Assembly (NCBI RefSeq): GCF_030463535.1
Contig: NC_132878.1
Coordinates: forward strand, 29,200,261 to 29,264,260
DNA length: 64,000 nt
Reading direction: 5' to 3'
Source: Salminus brasiliensis
Taxonomy: Eukaryota > Chordata > Actinopteri > Characiformes > Bryconidae
Shown: piece after piece, positions 21,309 to 35,600 of the stretch
How the letters are laid out: every line of letters starts with the position of its first letter
Numbering within the stretch: the stretch's first letter is position 1
The notes under the pieces: generated by a model
What the model saw: only the letters and a program-made list of their open reading frames with translations
The model's database searches: none
What the model was told of the DNA's origin: nothing
Made by a program: the position numbers and the translations under genes

Positions 21309-22478
21309 AACATTTTAAAATGCAACCAGAATACATTTCAGATTCTGTTTGATGTATTCTATATTGTATGAGTTATCACTGTATATAAAAGAACAAAACT
21401 AAATAATTATTCATAAACAATTACTGAATTCATTTATTCAACACACTTAAATATTGAGAAGTTGTTTATTATTTCAGATGTGAATAAACAGCCTGTCTCA
21501 GCAGGACGTGGGTTTTAGACCCGTACTTACTGCACCATCTAGGTTAAATACAGACTTCAGTTATTACAACTATTCACATTTTAATAAACATACATAATAA
21601 TAGACAGATAGGACTTAACCACACTAACTCGACACATCAGAAAACATTACATTTGTGAGCAAGAATCAGAAGGGTGTGTAATACAGACAGCGGCTCCTGT
21701 ACAAGTTCTCTTTACAAATAAATAATCAGGTTCCACTTCCTTCTGCTTTAGGCTGAGGCAGTGTGGTGTGTGGTGTTGTGGATCTGCATGAAAGCAGTGG
21801 AGAACCGTAACTATTAGAGCTCAGCCTACAGCTCAGGTCACATGTGTCAAAACTCAATGAAGGAGGAAGAAGCCCACCTGTACGATAATACTAACTTCTG
21901 CTAGAACTACATATATGTTAGCGTTCTAGATTACACACAGCCATTCAATGCTTTATCTAAGTAACAGACATTAGCCTGTATTTGACCTCACCTGTTGCAG
22001 TGACCTCAGCTTAACAGTGTCTCTCTCAGTAAAGAGCTGACACAGAGCTGCTGACAGAACAGAGTGAGACCTACTCTATTAACAGACCGTCGCATCTGCT
22101 CACACTACAACTCACGTTCACAACCTATCTAGAACCTCCTGAACAGGTCCCACCCACTGTATATCAAAGCGTGAGGAGTTGACTAAATCATAATTATTCT
22201 TGTGGTTCCTCTAAAGGCCTGCAATTCGACCAGCAAAGTCCCAACCACTAGGAGAGCTTGTTGAGCTGTGTCTTCGCAGATATCACTGAGAAACCAATCC
22301 TGATTGGGCAGTTTTGGGTTTAGTGTTTTGCTCCCATGGAACAAGACTAGAGCTGTAATACTGCATAGTTTAAATATCATTCTACTGACTACAAAAGGAC
22401 AGATATGTATTTTTTTTATTCACAGAATTCATTAGGATTTCCCTGAATGCCTAAAACACCCTGAGGTTTCCCCACCGC

Positions 22479-22513
<35 letters not shown>

Positions 22514-22770
22514 GTGCATCAGGAAGGATTTCTAACATACTCGTTTCAGGATGTTTGAAAAAAGTGTGTGTTTGGGAACGTTGCCCTGAAAATATGCTCT
22601 CTGAGATCACACAGATTGTTGTGCGTGCACCCATGTTAACTGTATGAGGTTGTTAATGTTCTAGGTGTAAATAAGTGAACAGATTCTTTACAGGAAACAA
22701 TTTGTTTCTGCATATTTTCCACAATCACACCATTTTTACTGGATATCACAGATTTAACAGAACACATATA
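21309..22770. other. tube1-ccn6 intergenic region
   Basis: No gene recognised. It contains a GA microsatellite at about 22481-22510 and otherwise AT-rich unique-looking DNA. The two genes converge here (tube1 plus, ccn6 minus). Confidence 0.5.
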
Positions 22771-23038
22771 CATTCATGTCAAAAAAAGTTGGACACCCCC
22801 ATTAAAACCCATGTGCTAACTTTTATTTTCACATGAACAGTGCATTCCTAATAATTACATTTAACAGATTAGTTTTAACCGACATTTCTTCAGTTTTATG
22901 TATTATGTATGTTATGAATTATGTATATGTATATTATGTATATGTTCAAGTAAAGATCAAATGTCCATATGTTTAAATCTATTCAAAAAGACTTTAGGTT
23001 AGGTTTTCATAGGGTGTCTTAACTTTTTCACATGACTG
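22771..23038. mobile_element. Tc1/mariner-type MITE (268 bp) beside the ccn6 3' end
   Basis: Left CATTCATGTCAAAAAAAGTT then GGACACCC pairs with the inverted right end GGGTGTCTTAACTTTTTCAC then ATGACTG. TA flanks both sides. It is non-coding. Confidence 0.82.
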
Positions 23039-23176
23039 TATGTTACGTGTAATTTAATCTTTAATATCTTAAATGTCTTTTACACTTGCTCTTAGAACAT
23101 CAACACCACATGCTTTAAACAGGTGTGCGCAAACCTTTGCACATAGCTGTATCCTGCTGTGCCAGAAAAAACACAT

Positions 23177-23182
23177 TTTATT
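23177..23182 (-). terminator. ccn6: Candidate ccn6 polyadenylation signal
   Basis: TTTATT on the plus strand reads AATAAA on the minus strand, about 207 bases past the ccn6 stop. This is a plausible short 3' UTR. Confidence 0.5.
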
Positions 23183-23388
23183 GTAAATTGATATAGTTAT
23201 TACATTTTTACATTTTTCTAAAAGTCATTTTCAATCATTTCTGTTGGTCAGTTCAACAGCAGAGTTTTAAAATGATGTCAGTAGATTATTATCAGTGATA
23301 ATATAATACATAAGTTACATAAATACGGCCGGTTTGTCCTGAGACATGTTTAAACTAACTTGAGTGTGTGTGTGTGTGTGTGTGTGTG

Positions 23389-23670
23389 TTAGAGTAAGTA
23401 TAGCTCTGAGAACATGTCCCCCGGCAGGTTGCATTTCCGCTCACACACGCAGGAGGTGATCCACTGCATCTTCCAATTCACGGTGGCGCCCCCTTTGCAG
23501 CGGAACTGCACCTGCACGGCCCTGGACTTGTTGGGGACACAGCAGCGCTGGTCGGTGCACACTCCGCAAAAGGTCGGCCGGTACTTCTTGATGCTGGTGC
23601 AGCCGGACAGGGACAGTTTTTCTGCTTTCCTGGCCTGGAACGTGGGCTTACAGGCCTTACCAGCAGGAAT
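23389..23670 (-). CDS. ccn6: ccn6 exon 5: C-terminal cystine-knot domain
   Basis: Starts [12 protein letters not shown] and ends FSELYLL then TAA. Ten cysteines are visible, including PTFCGVC, QRCCVPN and [10 protein letters not shown], as expected for a complete CT domain. It is isolated from exon 4 by the 10.4-kb satellite-filled intron. Confidence 0.96.
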   Translation of the reverse strand: MPAGKACKPTFQARKAEKLSLSGCTSIKKYRPTFCGVCTDQRCCVPNKSRAVQVQFRCKGGATVNWKMQWITSCVCERKCNLPGDMFSELYLL

Positions 23671-26600
23671 CTGTAAGAGAAAAAGAGAATCGGTAGCTCT
23701 CTATCCACTCTGCCCTCAATCCTAAAACCCAGTGAAGTTTACATGTGCAAACTCATCAAACATCAAACTGACTAAAGCTAGAACTAGGAAACATCAGCCT
23801 GCTTTCCAACACTTTACCAACAGACTCAATTCATGACTAATCAAACATCAGGACACTTCTCACTGGATAACAGCTAGCCGACATTAGCAGCACAGTGCTA
23901 AACACTGACACATGCTCCTCACCTATTACAACTAGATTTAATTCTGGATATTAATGAACTTAATTCTGGATCTTAATGTTATTAGAGCTTCATTCTGGAT
24001 ATTAATGAACTTAATTCTGGATATTAATGTTATTAGAGCTTCATTCTGGATATTAATGTTATTAGAGCTTCATTCTGGATATTAATGAACTTAATTCTGG
24101 ATATTAATGTTATTAGAGCTTCATTCTGGATATTAATGTTATTAGAGCTTCATTCTGGATATTAATGATATTAGAGCTTCATTCTGGATATTAATGTTAT
24201 TAGAGCTTCATTCTTGATATTAATGTTATTAGAGCTTCATTCTGGATATTAATGTTATTAGAGCTTCATTCTTGATATTAATGTTATTAGAGCTTCATTC
24301 TGGATATTAATGTTATTAGAACTTCATTCTGGATATTAATGATATTAGAGCTTCATTCTGGATATTAATGTGATTAGAACTTCATTCTGGGTATTAATGA
24401 TATTAGAGTTTCATTCTGGATATTTATGATATTAGAGCTACATTCTGTACATTAATGTTATTAGAACTTCAATCTGGATATTAATGTTATTAGAACTTCA
24501 TTCTGGATATTAATGTTATTAATGAACTTAATTCTGGATATTTATGATATTAGAACTTCATTCTGGATATTAATGTTATTAATGAACTTAATTCTGGATA
24601 TTTATGATATTAGAGCTTCATTCTTGATATTAATGTTATTAGAACTTCAATCTGGATATTAATGTTATTAGAACTTCATTCTGGATATTAATGTTATTAG
24701 AGCTTCATTCTGGATATTAATGATATTAGAGTTTCAATCTGGATATTAATGTTATTACTGAACTTCAATTTTGGATATTAATGTTATTAATTAGCTTCAT
24801 TCTGGATATTAATGATATTAGAGTTTCAATCTGGATATTAATGTTATTACTGAACTTCAATTTTGGATATTAATGTTATTAATTAGCTTCATTCTGGATA
24901 TTAATGTTATTAGAGCTTCATTCTGGATATTAATGATATTAGAGCTTCATTCTGGATATTATTGTTATTAGAACTTCAATCTGGATATTAATGTTATTAG
25001 AACTTCATTCTGGATATTAATGTTATTAGAGCTTCATTCTGGATATTAATGTTATTAATGAACTTCATTCTGGATATTAATGACATTAGAACTTCATTCT
25101 GGATATTAATGTTATTAGAGCTTCATTCTGGATATTAATGAACTTAATTCTGGATATTAATGTTATTAGAGCTTCATTCTGGATATTAATGATATTAGAG
25201 TTTCATTCTGGATATTAATGTTATTAATGAACTTTATTCTGGATATTAATGATATTAGAACTTCATTCTGGATATTAATGTTATTAATGAACTTCATTCT
25301 GGATATTAATGACATTAGAACTTCATTCTGGATATTAATGTTATTAGAGCTTCATTCTGGATATTAATTAGCTTCATTCTGGATATTAATGTTATTAGAG
25401 CTTCATTCTGGATATTAATGATATTAGAGCTTCATTCTGGATATTATTGTTATTAGAACTTCAATCTGGATATTAATGTTATTAGAACTTCATTCTGGAT
25501 ATTAATGTTATTAGAGCTTCATTCTGGATATTAATGATATTAGAGTTTCATTCTGGATATTAATGTTATTAATGAACTTCATTCTGGATATTAATGTTAT
25601 TAGAGCTTCATTCTGGATATTAATGAACTTAATTCTGGATATTAATGTTATTAGAGCTTCATTCTGGATATTAATGATATTAGAGTTTCATTCTGGATAT
25701 TAATGTTATTAATGAACTTTATTCTGGATATTAATGATATTAGAACTTCATTCTGGATATTAATGTTATTAGAACTTCATTCTGGATATTAATGTTATTA
25801 GAGCTTCATTCTGGATATTAATGAACTTAATTCTGGATATTAATGTTATTAGAGCTTCATTCTGGATATTAATGATATTAGAGTTTCATTCTGGATATTA
25901 ATGTTATTAATGAACTTTATTCTGGATATTAATGATATTAGAACTTCATTCTGGATATTAATGTTATTAATGAACTTCATTCTGGATATTAATGACATTA
26001 GAACTTCATTCTGGATATTAATGTTATTAGAGCTTCATTCTGGATATTAATGTTATTAATTCTGGATATTAATGTTATTAGAGCTTCATTCTGGATATTA
26101 ATGATATTAGAGTTTCATTCTGGATATTAATGTTATTAATGAACTTTATTCTGGATATTAATGATATTAGAACTTCATTCTGGATATTAATGTTATTAGA
26201 GCTTCATTCTGGATATTAATGTTATTAGAGCTTCATTCTGGATATTAATGAACTTAATTCTGGATATTAATGTTATTAGAGCTTCATTCTGGATATTAAT
26301 GTTATTAGAGCTTCATTCTGGACATTAATGTGATTAGAACTTCATTCTGGGTATTAATGATATTAGAGTTTCATTCTGGATATTAATGTTATTAATGAAC
26401 TTCATTCTGGATATTAATGATATTAGAACTTCATTCTGGATATTAATGTTATTAAAGCTTCATTCTAGATATTAATGTTATTAGAGCTTCATTCTGGATA
26501 TTAATGTTATTAGAGCTTCATTCTGGATATTAATGAACTTAATTCTGGATATTAATGTTATTAGAGCTTCATTCTGGATATTAATGAACTTAATTCTGGA

Positions 26601-29600
26601 TATTAATGTTATTAGAGCTTCATTCTGGATATTAATGTTATTAGAGCTTCATTCTGGATATTAATGATATTAGAGCTTAATTCTGGATATTAATGTTATT
26701 AGAGCTTCATTCTGGATATTAATGTTATTAGAACTTCATTCTGGATATTAATGTTATTAGAGCTTCATTCTGGATATTAATGTTATTAGAGCTTCATTCT
26801 GGATATTAATGAACTTAATTCTGGATATTAATGTTATTAGAACTTCATTCTGGATATTAATGTTATTAGAGCTTCATTCTGGATATTAATGATATTAGAG
26901 TTTCATTCTGGATATTAATGTTATTAATGAACTTCATTCTGGATATTAATGTTATTAATGAGCTTCATTCTGGATAATAATGTTATTAGAGCTTCATTCT
27001 GGATATTATTGATATTAGAGCTTCATTCTGGATAATAATGTTATTAGAACTTCAATCTGGATATTAATGTTATTAGAACTTCATTCTGGATATTAATGTT
27101 ATTAGAGCTTCATTCTGGATATTAATGATATTAGAGTTTCATTCTGGATATTAATGTTATTAATGAACTTCATTCTGGATATTAATGATATTAGAACTTC
27201 ATTCTGGATATTAATGTTATTAAAGCTTCATTCTAGATATTAATGTTATTAGAGCTTCATTCTGGATATTAATGTTATTAGAGCTTCATTCTGGATATTA
27301 ATGAACTTAATTCTGGATATTAATGTTATTAGAGCTTTATTCTGGATATTAATGATATTAGAGTTTCATTCTGGATATTAATGTTATTAGAGCTTCATTC
27401 TGGATATTAATGATATTAGAGTTTCATTCTGGATACTAATGTTATTAGAACTTCAATCTGGATATTAATGTTATTAGAACTTAATTCTGGATATTAATGT
27501 TATTAGAGCTTCATTCTGGATATTAATGTTATTAGAGCTTCATTCTGGATATTAATGATATTAGAGCTTCATTCTGGATATTAATGTTATTAGAACTTCA
27601 TTCTGGATATTAATGTTATTAGAGCTTCATTCTGGATATTAATGATATTAGAGTTTCATTCTGGATATTAATGTTATTAATGAACTTCATTCTGGGTATT
27701 AATGATATTAGAGTTTCATTCTGGATATTAATGTTATTAATGAACTTCATTCTGGATATTTATGATATTAGAGCTTCATTCTGGACATTAATGTTATTAG
27801 AACTTCATTCTGGATATTAATGTTATTAGAACTTCAATCTGGATATTAATGTTATTAGAACTTCATTCTGGATATTAATGTTATTAGAGTTTCATTCTGG
27901 ATATTAATGTTATTAGAGCTTCATTCTGGATATTAATGATATTAGAGCTTCATTCTGGATATTAATGAACTCAATTCTGGATATTAATGTTATTAGAGCT
28001 TCATTCTGGATATTAATGTTATTAGAGCTTCATTCTGGATATTAATGAACTTAATTCTGGATATTAATGTTATTAGAGCTTCATTCTGGATATTAATGTT
28101 ATTAGAGCTTCATTCTGGATATTAATGATATTAGAGCTTCATTCTGGATATTAATGTTATTAGAGCTTCATTCTTGATATTAATGTTATTAGAGCTTCAT
28201 TCTGGATATTAATGTTATTAGAGCTTCATTCTTGATATTAATGTTATTAGAGCTTCATTCTGGATATTAATGTTATTAGAACTTCATTCTGGATATTAAT
28301 GTTATTAGAGCTTCATTCTGGATATTAATGATATTAGAGTTTCATTCTGGATATTAATGTTATTAATGAACTTCATTCTGGATATTAATGATATTAGAAC
28401 TTCATTCTGGATATTAATGTTATTAAAGCTTCATTCTAGATATTAATGTTATTAGAGCTTCATTCTGGATATTAATGTTATTAGAGCTTCATTCTGGATA
28501 TTAATGAACTTAATTCTGGATATTAATGTTATTAGAGCTTTATTCTGGATATTAATGATATTAGAGTTTCATTCTGGATATTAATGTTATTAGAGCTTCA
28601 TTCTGGATATTAATGATATTAGAGTTTCATTCTGGATACTAATGTTATTAGAACTTCAATCTGGATATTAATGTTATTAGAACTTAATTCTGGATATTAA
28701 TGTTATTAGAGCTTCATTCTGGATATTAATGTTATTAGAGCTTCATTCTGGATATTAATGATATTAGAGCTTCATTCTGGATATTAATGTTATTAGAACT
28801 TCATTCTGGATATTAATGTTATTAGAGCTTCATTCTGGATATTAATGATATTAGAGTTTCATTCTGGATATTAATGTTATTAATGAACTTCATTCTGGGT
28901 ATTAATGATATTAGAGTTTCATTCTGGATATTAATGTTATTAATGAACTTCATTCTGGATATTTATGATATTAGAGCTTCATTCTGGACATTAATGTTAT
29001 TAGAACTTCATTCTGGATATTAATGTTATTAGAACTTCAATCTGGATATTAATGTTATTAGAACTTCATTCTGGATATTAATGTTATTAGAGTTTCATTC
29101 TGGATATTAATGTTATTAGAGCTTCATTCTGGATATTAATGATATTAGAGCTTCATTCTGGATATTAATGAACTCAATTCTGGATATTAATGTTATTAGA
29201 GCTTCATTCTGGATATTAATGTTATTAGAGCTTCATTCTGGATATTAATGAACTTAATTCTGGATATTAATGTTATTAGAGCTTCATTCTGGATATTAAT
29301 GTTATTAGAGCTTCATTCTGGATATTAATGATATTAGAGCTTCATTCTGGATATTAATGTTATTAGAGCTTCATTCTTGATATTAATGTTATTAGAGCTT
29401 CATTCTGGATATTAATGTTATTAGAGCTTCATTCTTGATATTAATGTTATTAGAGCTTCATTCTGGATATTAATGTTATTAGAACTTCATTCTGGATATT
29501 AATGATATTAGAGCTTCATTCTGGATATTAATGTGATTAGAACTTCATTCTGGGTATTAATGATATTAGAGTTTCATTCTGGATATTTATGATATTAGAG

Positions 29601-32600
29601 CTACATTCTGTACATTAATGTTATTAGAACTTCAATCTGGATATTAATGTTATTAGAACTTCATTCTGGATATTAATGTTATTAATGAACTTAATTCTGG
29701 ATATTTATGATATTAGAACTTCATTCTGGATATTAATGTTATTAATGAACTTAATTCTGGATATTTATGATATTAGAGCTTCATTCTTGATATTAATGTT
29801 ATTAGAACTTCAATCTGGATATTAATGTTATTAGAACTTCATTCTGGATATTAATGTTATTAGAGCTTCATTCTGGATATTAATGATATTAGAGTTTCAA
29901 TCTGGATATTAATGTTATTACTGAACTTCAATTTTGGATATTAATGTTATTAATTAGCTTCATTCTGGATATTAATGATATTAGAGTTTCAATCTGGATA
30001 TTAATGTTATTACTGAACTTCAATTTTGGATATTAATGTTATTAATTAGCTTCATTCTGGATATTAATGTTATTAGAGCTTCATTCTGGATATTAATGAT
30101 ATTAGAGCTTCATTCTGGATATTATTGTTATTAGAACTTCAATCTGGATATTAATGTTATTAGAACTTCATTCTGGATATTAATGTTATTAGAGCTTCAT
30201 TCTGGATATTAATGTTATTAATGAACTTCATTCTGGATATTAATGACATTAGAACTTCATTCTGGATATTAATGTTATTAGAGCTTCATTCTGGATATTA
30301 ATGAACTTAATTCTGGATATTAATGTTATTAGAGCTTCATTCTGGATATTAATGATATTAGAGTTTCATTCTGGATATTAATGTTATTAATGAACTTTAT
30401 TCTGGATATTAATGATATTAGAACTTCATTCTGGATATTAATGTTATTAATGAACTTCATTCTGGATATTAATGACATTAGAACTTCATTCTGGATATTA
30501 ATGTTATTAGAGCTTCATTCTGGATATTAATTAGCTTCATTCTGGATATTAATGTTATTAGAGCTTCATTCTGGATATTAATGATATTAGAGCTTCATTC
30601 TGGATATTATTGTTATTAGAACTTCAATCTGGATATTAATGTTATTAGAACTTCATTCTGGATATTAATGTTATTAGAGCTTCATTCTGGATATTAATGA
30701 TATTAGAGTTTCATTCTGGATATTAATGTTATTAATGAACTTCATTCTGGATATTAATGTTATTAGAGCTTCATTCTGGATATTAATGAACTTAATTCTG
30801 GATATTAATGTTATTAGAGCTTCATTCTGGATATTAATGATATTAGAGTTTCATTCTGGATATTAATGTTATTAATGAACTTTATTCTGGATATTAATGA
30901 TATTAGAACTTCATTCTGGATATTAATGTTATTAGAACTTCATTCTGGATATTAATGTTATTAGAGCTTCATTCTGGATATTAATGAACTTAATTCTGGA
31001 TATTAATGTTATTAGAGCTTCATTCTGGATATTAATGATATTAGAGTTTCATTCTGGATATTAATGTTATTAATGAACTTTATTCTGGATATTAATGATA
31101 TTAGAACTTCATTCTGGATATTAATGTTATTAATGAACTTCATTCTGGATATTAATGACATTAGAACTTCATTCTGGATATTAATGTTATTAGAGCTTCA
31201 TTCTGGATATTAATGTTATTAATTCTGGATATTAATGTTATTAGAGCTTCATTCTGGATATTAATGATATTAGAGTTTCATTCTGGATATTAATGTTATT
31301 AATGAACTTTATTCTGGATATTAATGATATTAGAACTTCATTCTGGATATTAATGTTATTAGAGCTTCATTCTGGATATTAATGTTATTAGAGCTTCATT
31401 CTGGATATTAATGAACTTAATTCTGGATATTAATGTTATTAGAGCTTCATTCTGGATATTAATGTTATTAGAGCTTCATTCTGGACATTAATGTGATTAG
31501 AACTTCATTCTGGGTATTAATGATATTAGAGTTTCATTCTGGATATTAATGTTATTAATGAACTTCATTCTGGATATTAATGATATTAGAACTTCATTCT
31601 GGATATTAATGTTATTAAAGCTTCATTCTAGATATTAATGTTATTAGAGCTTCATTCTGGATATTAATGTTATTAGAGCTTCATTCTGGATATTAATGAA
31701 CTTAATTCTGGATATTAATGTTATTAGAGCTTCATTCTGGATATTAATGAACTTAATTCTGGATATTAATGTTATTAGAGCTTCATTCTGGATATTAATG
31801 TTATTAGAGCTTCATTCTGGATATTAATGATATTAGAGCTTAATTCTGGATATTAATGTTATTAGAGCTTCATTCTGGATATTAATGTTATTAGAACTTC
31901 ATTCTGGATATTAATGTTATTAGAGCTTCATTCTGGATATTAATGTTATTAGAGCTTCATTCTGGATATTAATGAACTTAATTCTGGATATTAATGTTAT
32001 TAGAACTTCATTCTGGATATTAATGTTATTAGAGCTTCATTCTGGATATTAATGATATTAGAGTTTCATTCTGGATATTAATGTTATTAATGAACTTCAT
32101 TCTGGATATTAATGTTATTAATGAGCTTCATTCTGGATAATAATGTTATTAGAGCTTCATTCTGGATATTATTGATATTAGAGCTTCATTCTGGATAATA
32201 ATGTTATTAGAACTTCAATCTGGATATTAATGTTATTAGAACTTCATTCTGGATATTAATGTTATTAGAGCTTCATTCTGGATATTAATGATATTAGAGT
32301 TTCATTCTGGATATTAATGTTATTAATGAACTTCATTCTGGATATTAATGATATTAGAACTTCATTCTGGATATTAATGTTATTAAAGCTTCATTCTAGA
32401 TATTAATGTTATTAGAGCTTCATTCTGGATATTAATGTTATTAGAGCTTCATTCTGGATATTAATGAACTTAATTCTGGATATTAATGTTATTAGAGCTT
32501 TATTCTGGATATTAATGATATTAGAGTTTCATTCTGGATATTAATGTTATTAGAGCTTCATTCTGGATATTAATGATATTAGAGTTTCATTCTGGATACT

Positions 32601-35600
32601 AATGTTATTAGAACTTCAATCTGGATATTAATGTTATTAGAACTTAATTCTGGATATTAATGTTATTAGAGCTTCATTCTGGATATTAATGTTATTAGAG
32701 CTTCATTCTGGATATTAATGATATTAGAGCTTCATTCTGGATATTAATGTTATTAGAACTTCATTCTGGATATTAATGTTATTAGAGCTTCATTCTGGAT
32801 ATTAATGATATTAGAGTTTCATTCTGGATATTAATGTTATTAATGAACTTCATTCTGGGTATTAATGATATTAGAGTTTCATTCTGGATATTAATGTTAT
32901 TAATGAACTTCATTCTGGATATTTATGATATTAGAGCTTCATTCTGGACATTAATGTTATTAGAACTTCATTCTGGATATTAATGTTATTAGAACTTCAA
33001 TCTGGATATTAATGTTATTAGAACTTCATTCTGGATATTAATGTTATTAGAGTTTCATTCTGGATATTAATGTTATTAGAGCTTCATTCTGGATATTAAT
33101 GATATTAGAGCTTCATTCTGGATATTAATGAACTCAATTCTGGATATTAATGTTATTAGAGCTTCATTCTGGATATTAATGAACTTAATTCTGGATATTA
33201 ATGTTATTAGAGCTTCATTCTGGATATTAATGATATTAGAGCTTCATTCTGGATATTAATGATATTAGAGTTTCATTCTGGATATTAATGTTATTAGAGC
33301 TTCATTCTGGATATTAATGATATTAGAGTTTCATTCTGGATATTAGTGTTATTAGAACTTCAATCTGGATATTAATGTTATTAGAGCTTCATTCTGGATA
33401 TTAATGTTATTAGAACTTCAATCTGGATATTAATGTTATTAGAACTTCATTCTGGATATTAATGTTATTAGAGCTTCATTCTGGATATTTATGATATTAG
33501 AGTTTCATTCTGGTTATTAATGTTATTAATGAACTTCATTCTGGGTATTAATGATATTAGAACTTCATTCTGGATATTAATGTTATTAGAACTTCATTCT
33601 GGATATTAATGTTATTAGAACGTCATTCTGGATATTAATGTTATTAGAACTTCAATCTGGATATTAATGTTATTAGAACTTCATTCTGGATATTAATGTT
33701 ATTAGAGCTTCATTCTGGATATTAATGATATTAGAGTTTCATTCTGGATATTAATGTTATTAGAACTTCATTCTGGATATTAATGTTATTAGAGTTTCAT
33801 TCTGGATATTAATGATATTAGAGTTTCATTCTGGATATTAATGTTATTAATGAACCTCATTCTGGATATTAATGTACTCATGTCAGGCAGCATTATCCAC
33901 CCAGAATATTATGTCATTGTTGTGATGTCATATTCTAGATTACAGGCAAAACAGAACAATTTCAGCTCATCAACACAGGGACCACAGTGGTTGACACACC
34001 GCTGAATGTTCTGCTTTCTGCTACTTTAATAATGTACCTTGATGGTTTTCAGGATCTTTTTGTCACAGGGTCTGAGCAGACACAGCCGCCGCTCCTTTCT
34101 CATTTCACACTTGCCGTTGTCGTTGGAGATGCGGACGGAGATGCCGGTGCCACAGGTCTGAGAGCATGGAGACCAGGATGTGGTCTGCACCAGACAGTTC
34201 TTCTTCCAGGCTAAAGGAGGATCCCTGTAAGCTTGCCATGTTATAGTCACAAAGTCACCACACTCCTCGACAACACACAACATGCTAGCAAGCTAGCATG
34301 TGTAACCTGCGTTACACACTCACTGCACCTTGTATATGGATCATAACCACACATTGTTCACTACCTGTTATCAGCCCAGAAATTCCCCAGAAATGGTCAC
34401 TAGTATAAAGGATTGTCAGAACCCAGACATTGGATTTGCCAATCAGTGTGTAAACAAAGTGTGATAGCCAATTAGAGCGCAACAAGTATGTTAGCTAGTC
34501 AGAGTGGAACGAATTGTGATAGCCAATTAGAGCATAACTGACATTCGCTAGCCAATCAAAGTGTAGCTGACGTGATGTCAAATAAGAGTGTAATTGAGGT
34601 CTAGATATCCATTTAGAGTGTAGCAGACTTGTGATAGCCAATCAGGGGTGAGTTTCCCGATCAACAGGATATGAGGAAAGTGAAATACTCACACACATAT
34701 GACTGCATACGTCAACAAAAATCTAGACTGAATCCATAAATTTAATAAATAAACAAACCTCATTGTTACTATTGGTAGTTACTACAAGAATACTACTAAA
34801 GCTACTAGTTTACATAATATTTAGAGTGACAAAGCTTTTGGGAAACCCCCCAGAGCGAGACTGAAATGTAATCAGCTGCATTCTGACAACTGAAACTCAC
34901 TGGAAAAGCAAAATCACTCTGCATTGCTGGTGAGGTTTCTGTAGTCGTCTCACTGCCAAAGCAGTCTACCTGCCAAGGCAGTCCCCTTGCCAAGGTGGTC
35001 CTCTGGATATCATTAGGTTCTTATAACTTCAGTCAATTGAAAAGACACCACACCAGCCATGCCACTGTGCTTCAGAGTCACGATTCTAAAAATTCTAAAT
35101 TTGTGCTGTGCTTCATGGTAGGTGAAACAGCTTCGATTGAGTAACAGACTTGAGCTGTGTGTGAGTTTCAGCTTCAACATTTGTAGAAAAACGAAAATTC
35201 CTACTCTGTGTCACTGTTTGCTAGTTATATATCATTCCATGTGTTTGTGTATTTGTTCTGTGACACTCTTACCACTTTGAGTGGAGCCTCTGGCACTGAA
35301 ACTCACCTGACATGGTCTTGTAGGTGGTGTCCTGCTGCTTTTTGGCCTGCAGTCCCGCAGGGACGCTGCTCTGCAGCCCGGCCGGACTCATCAGGGCCGC
35401 AGGTTTCTGGACGAACGCCGGCGTGCACCCAATGGCTCCGGCAATGCAGACGCACCTATACAGCGAGCTGGGCTGGAAGGACTGGCCGTTGTCGTAGTGA
35501 GCACCGTTCAGGTCACAGCCAACTGCCATCATATCTGCAGGAGGAGTTCAACAGTTTAAAGGGATAGTTTGGATTGTAAAGGTATGATTGTTATTACTGA

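Noticed and set aside
23930-33875. Array considered as a CRISPR locus or as a centromere
   Set aside because: There are no unique spacers, the genes are eukaryotic and the array lies within an intron. One 10-kb array in gene-dense DNA does not support a centromere.
34222-34226. Alternative ccn6 exon 4 acceptor at TTACAG|GGAT
   Set aside because: It breaks the reading phase with exon 3. The acceptor AAG|CTTACAGG five bases upstream keeps phase and restores AYRDPP.
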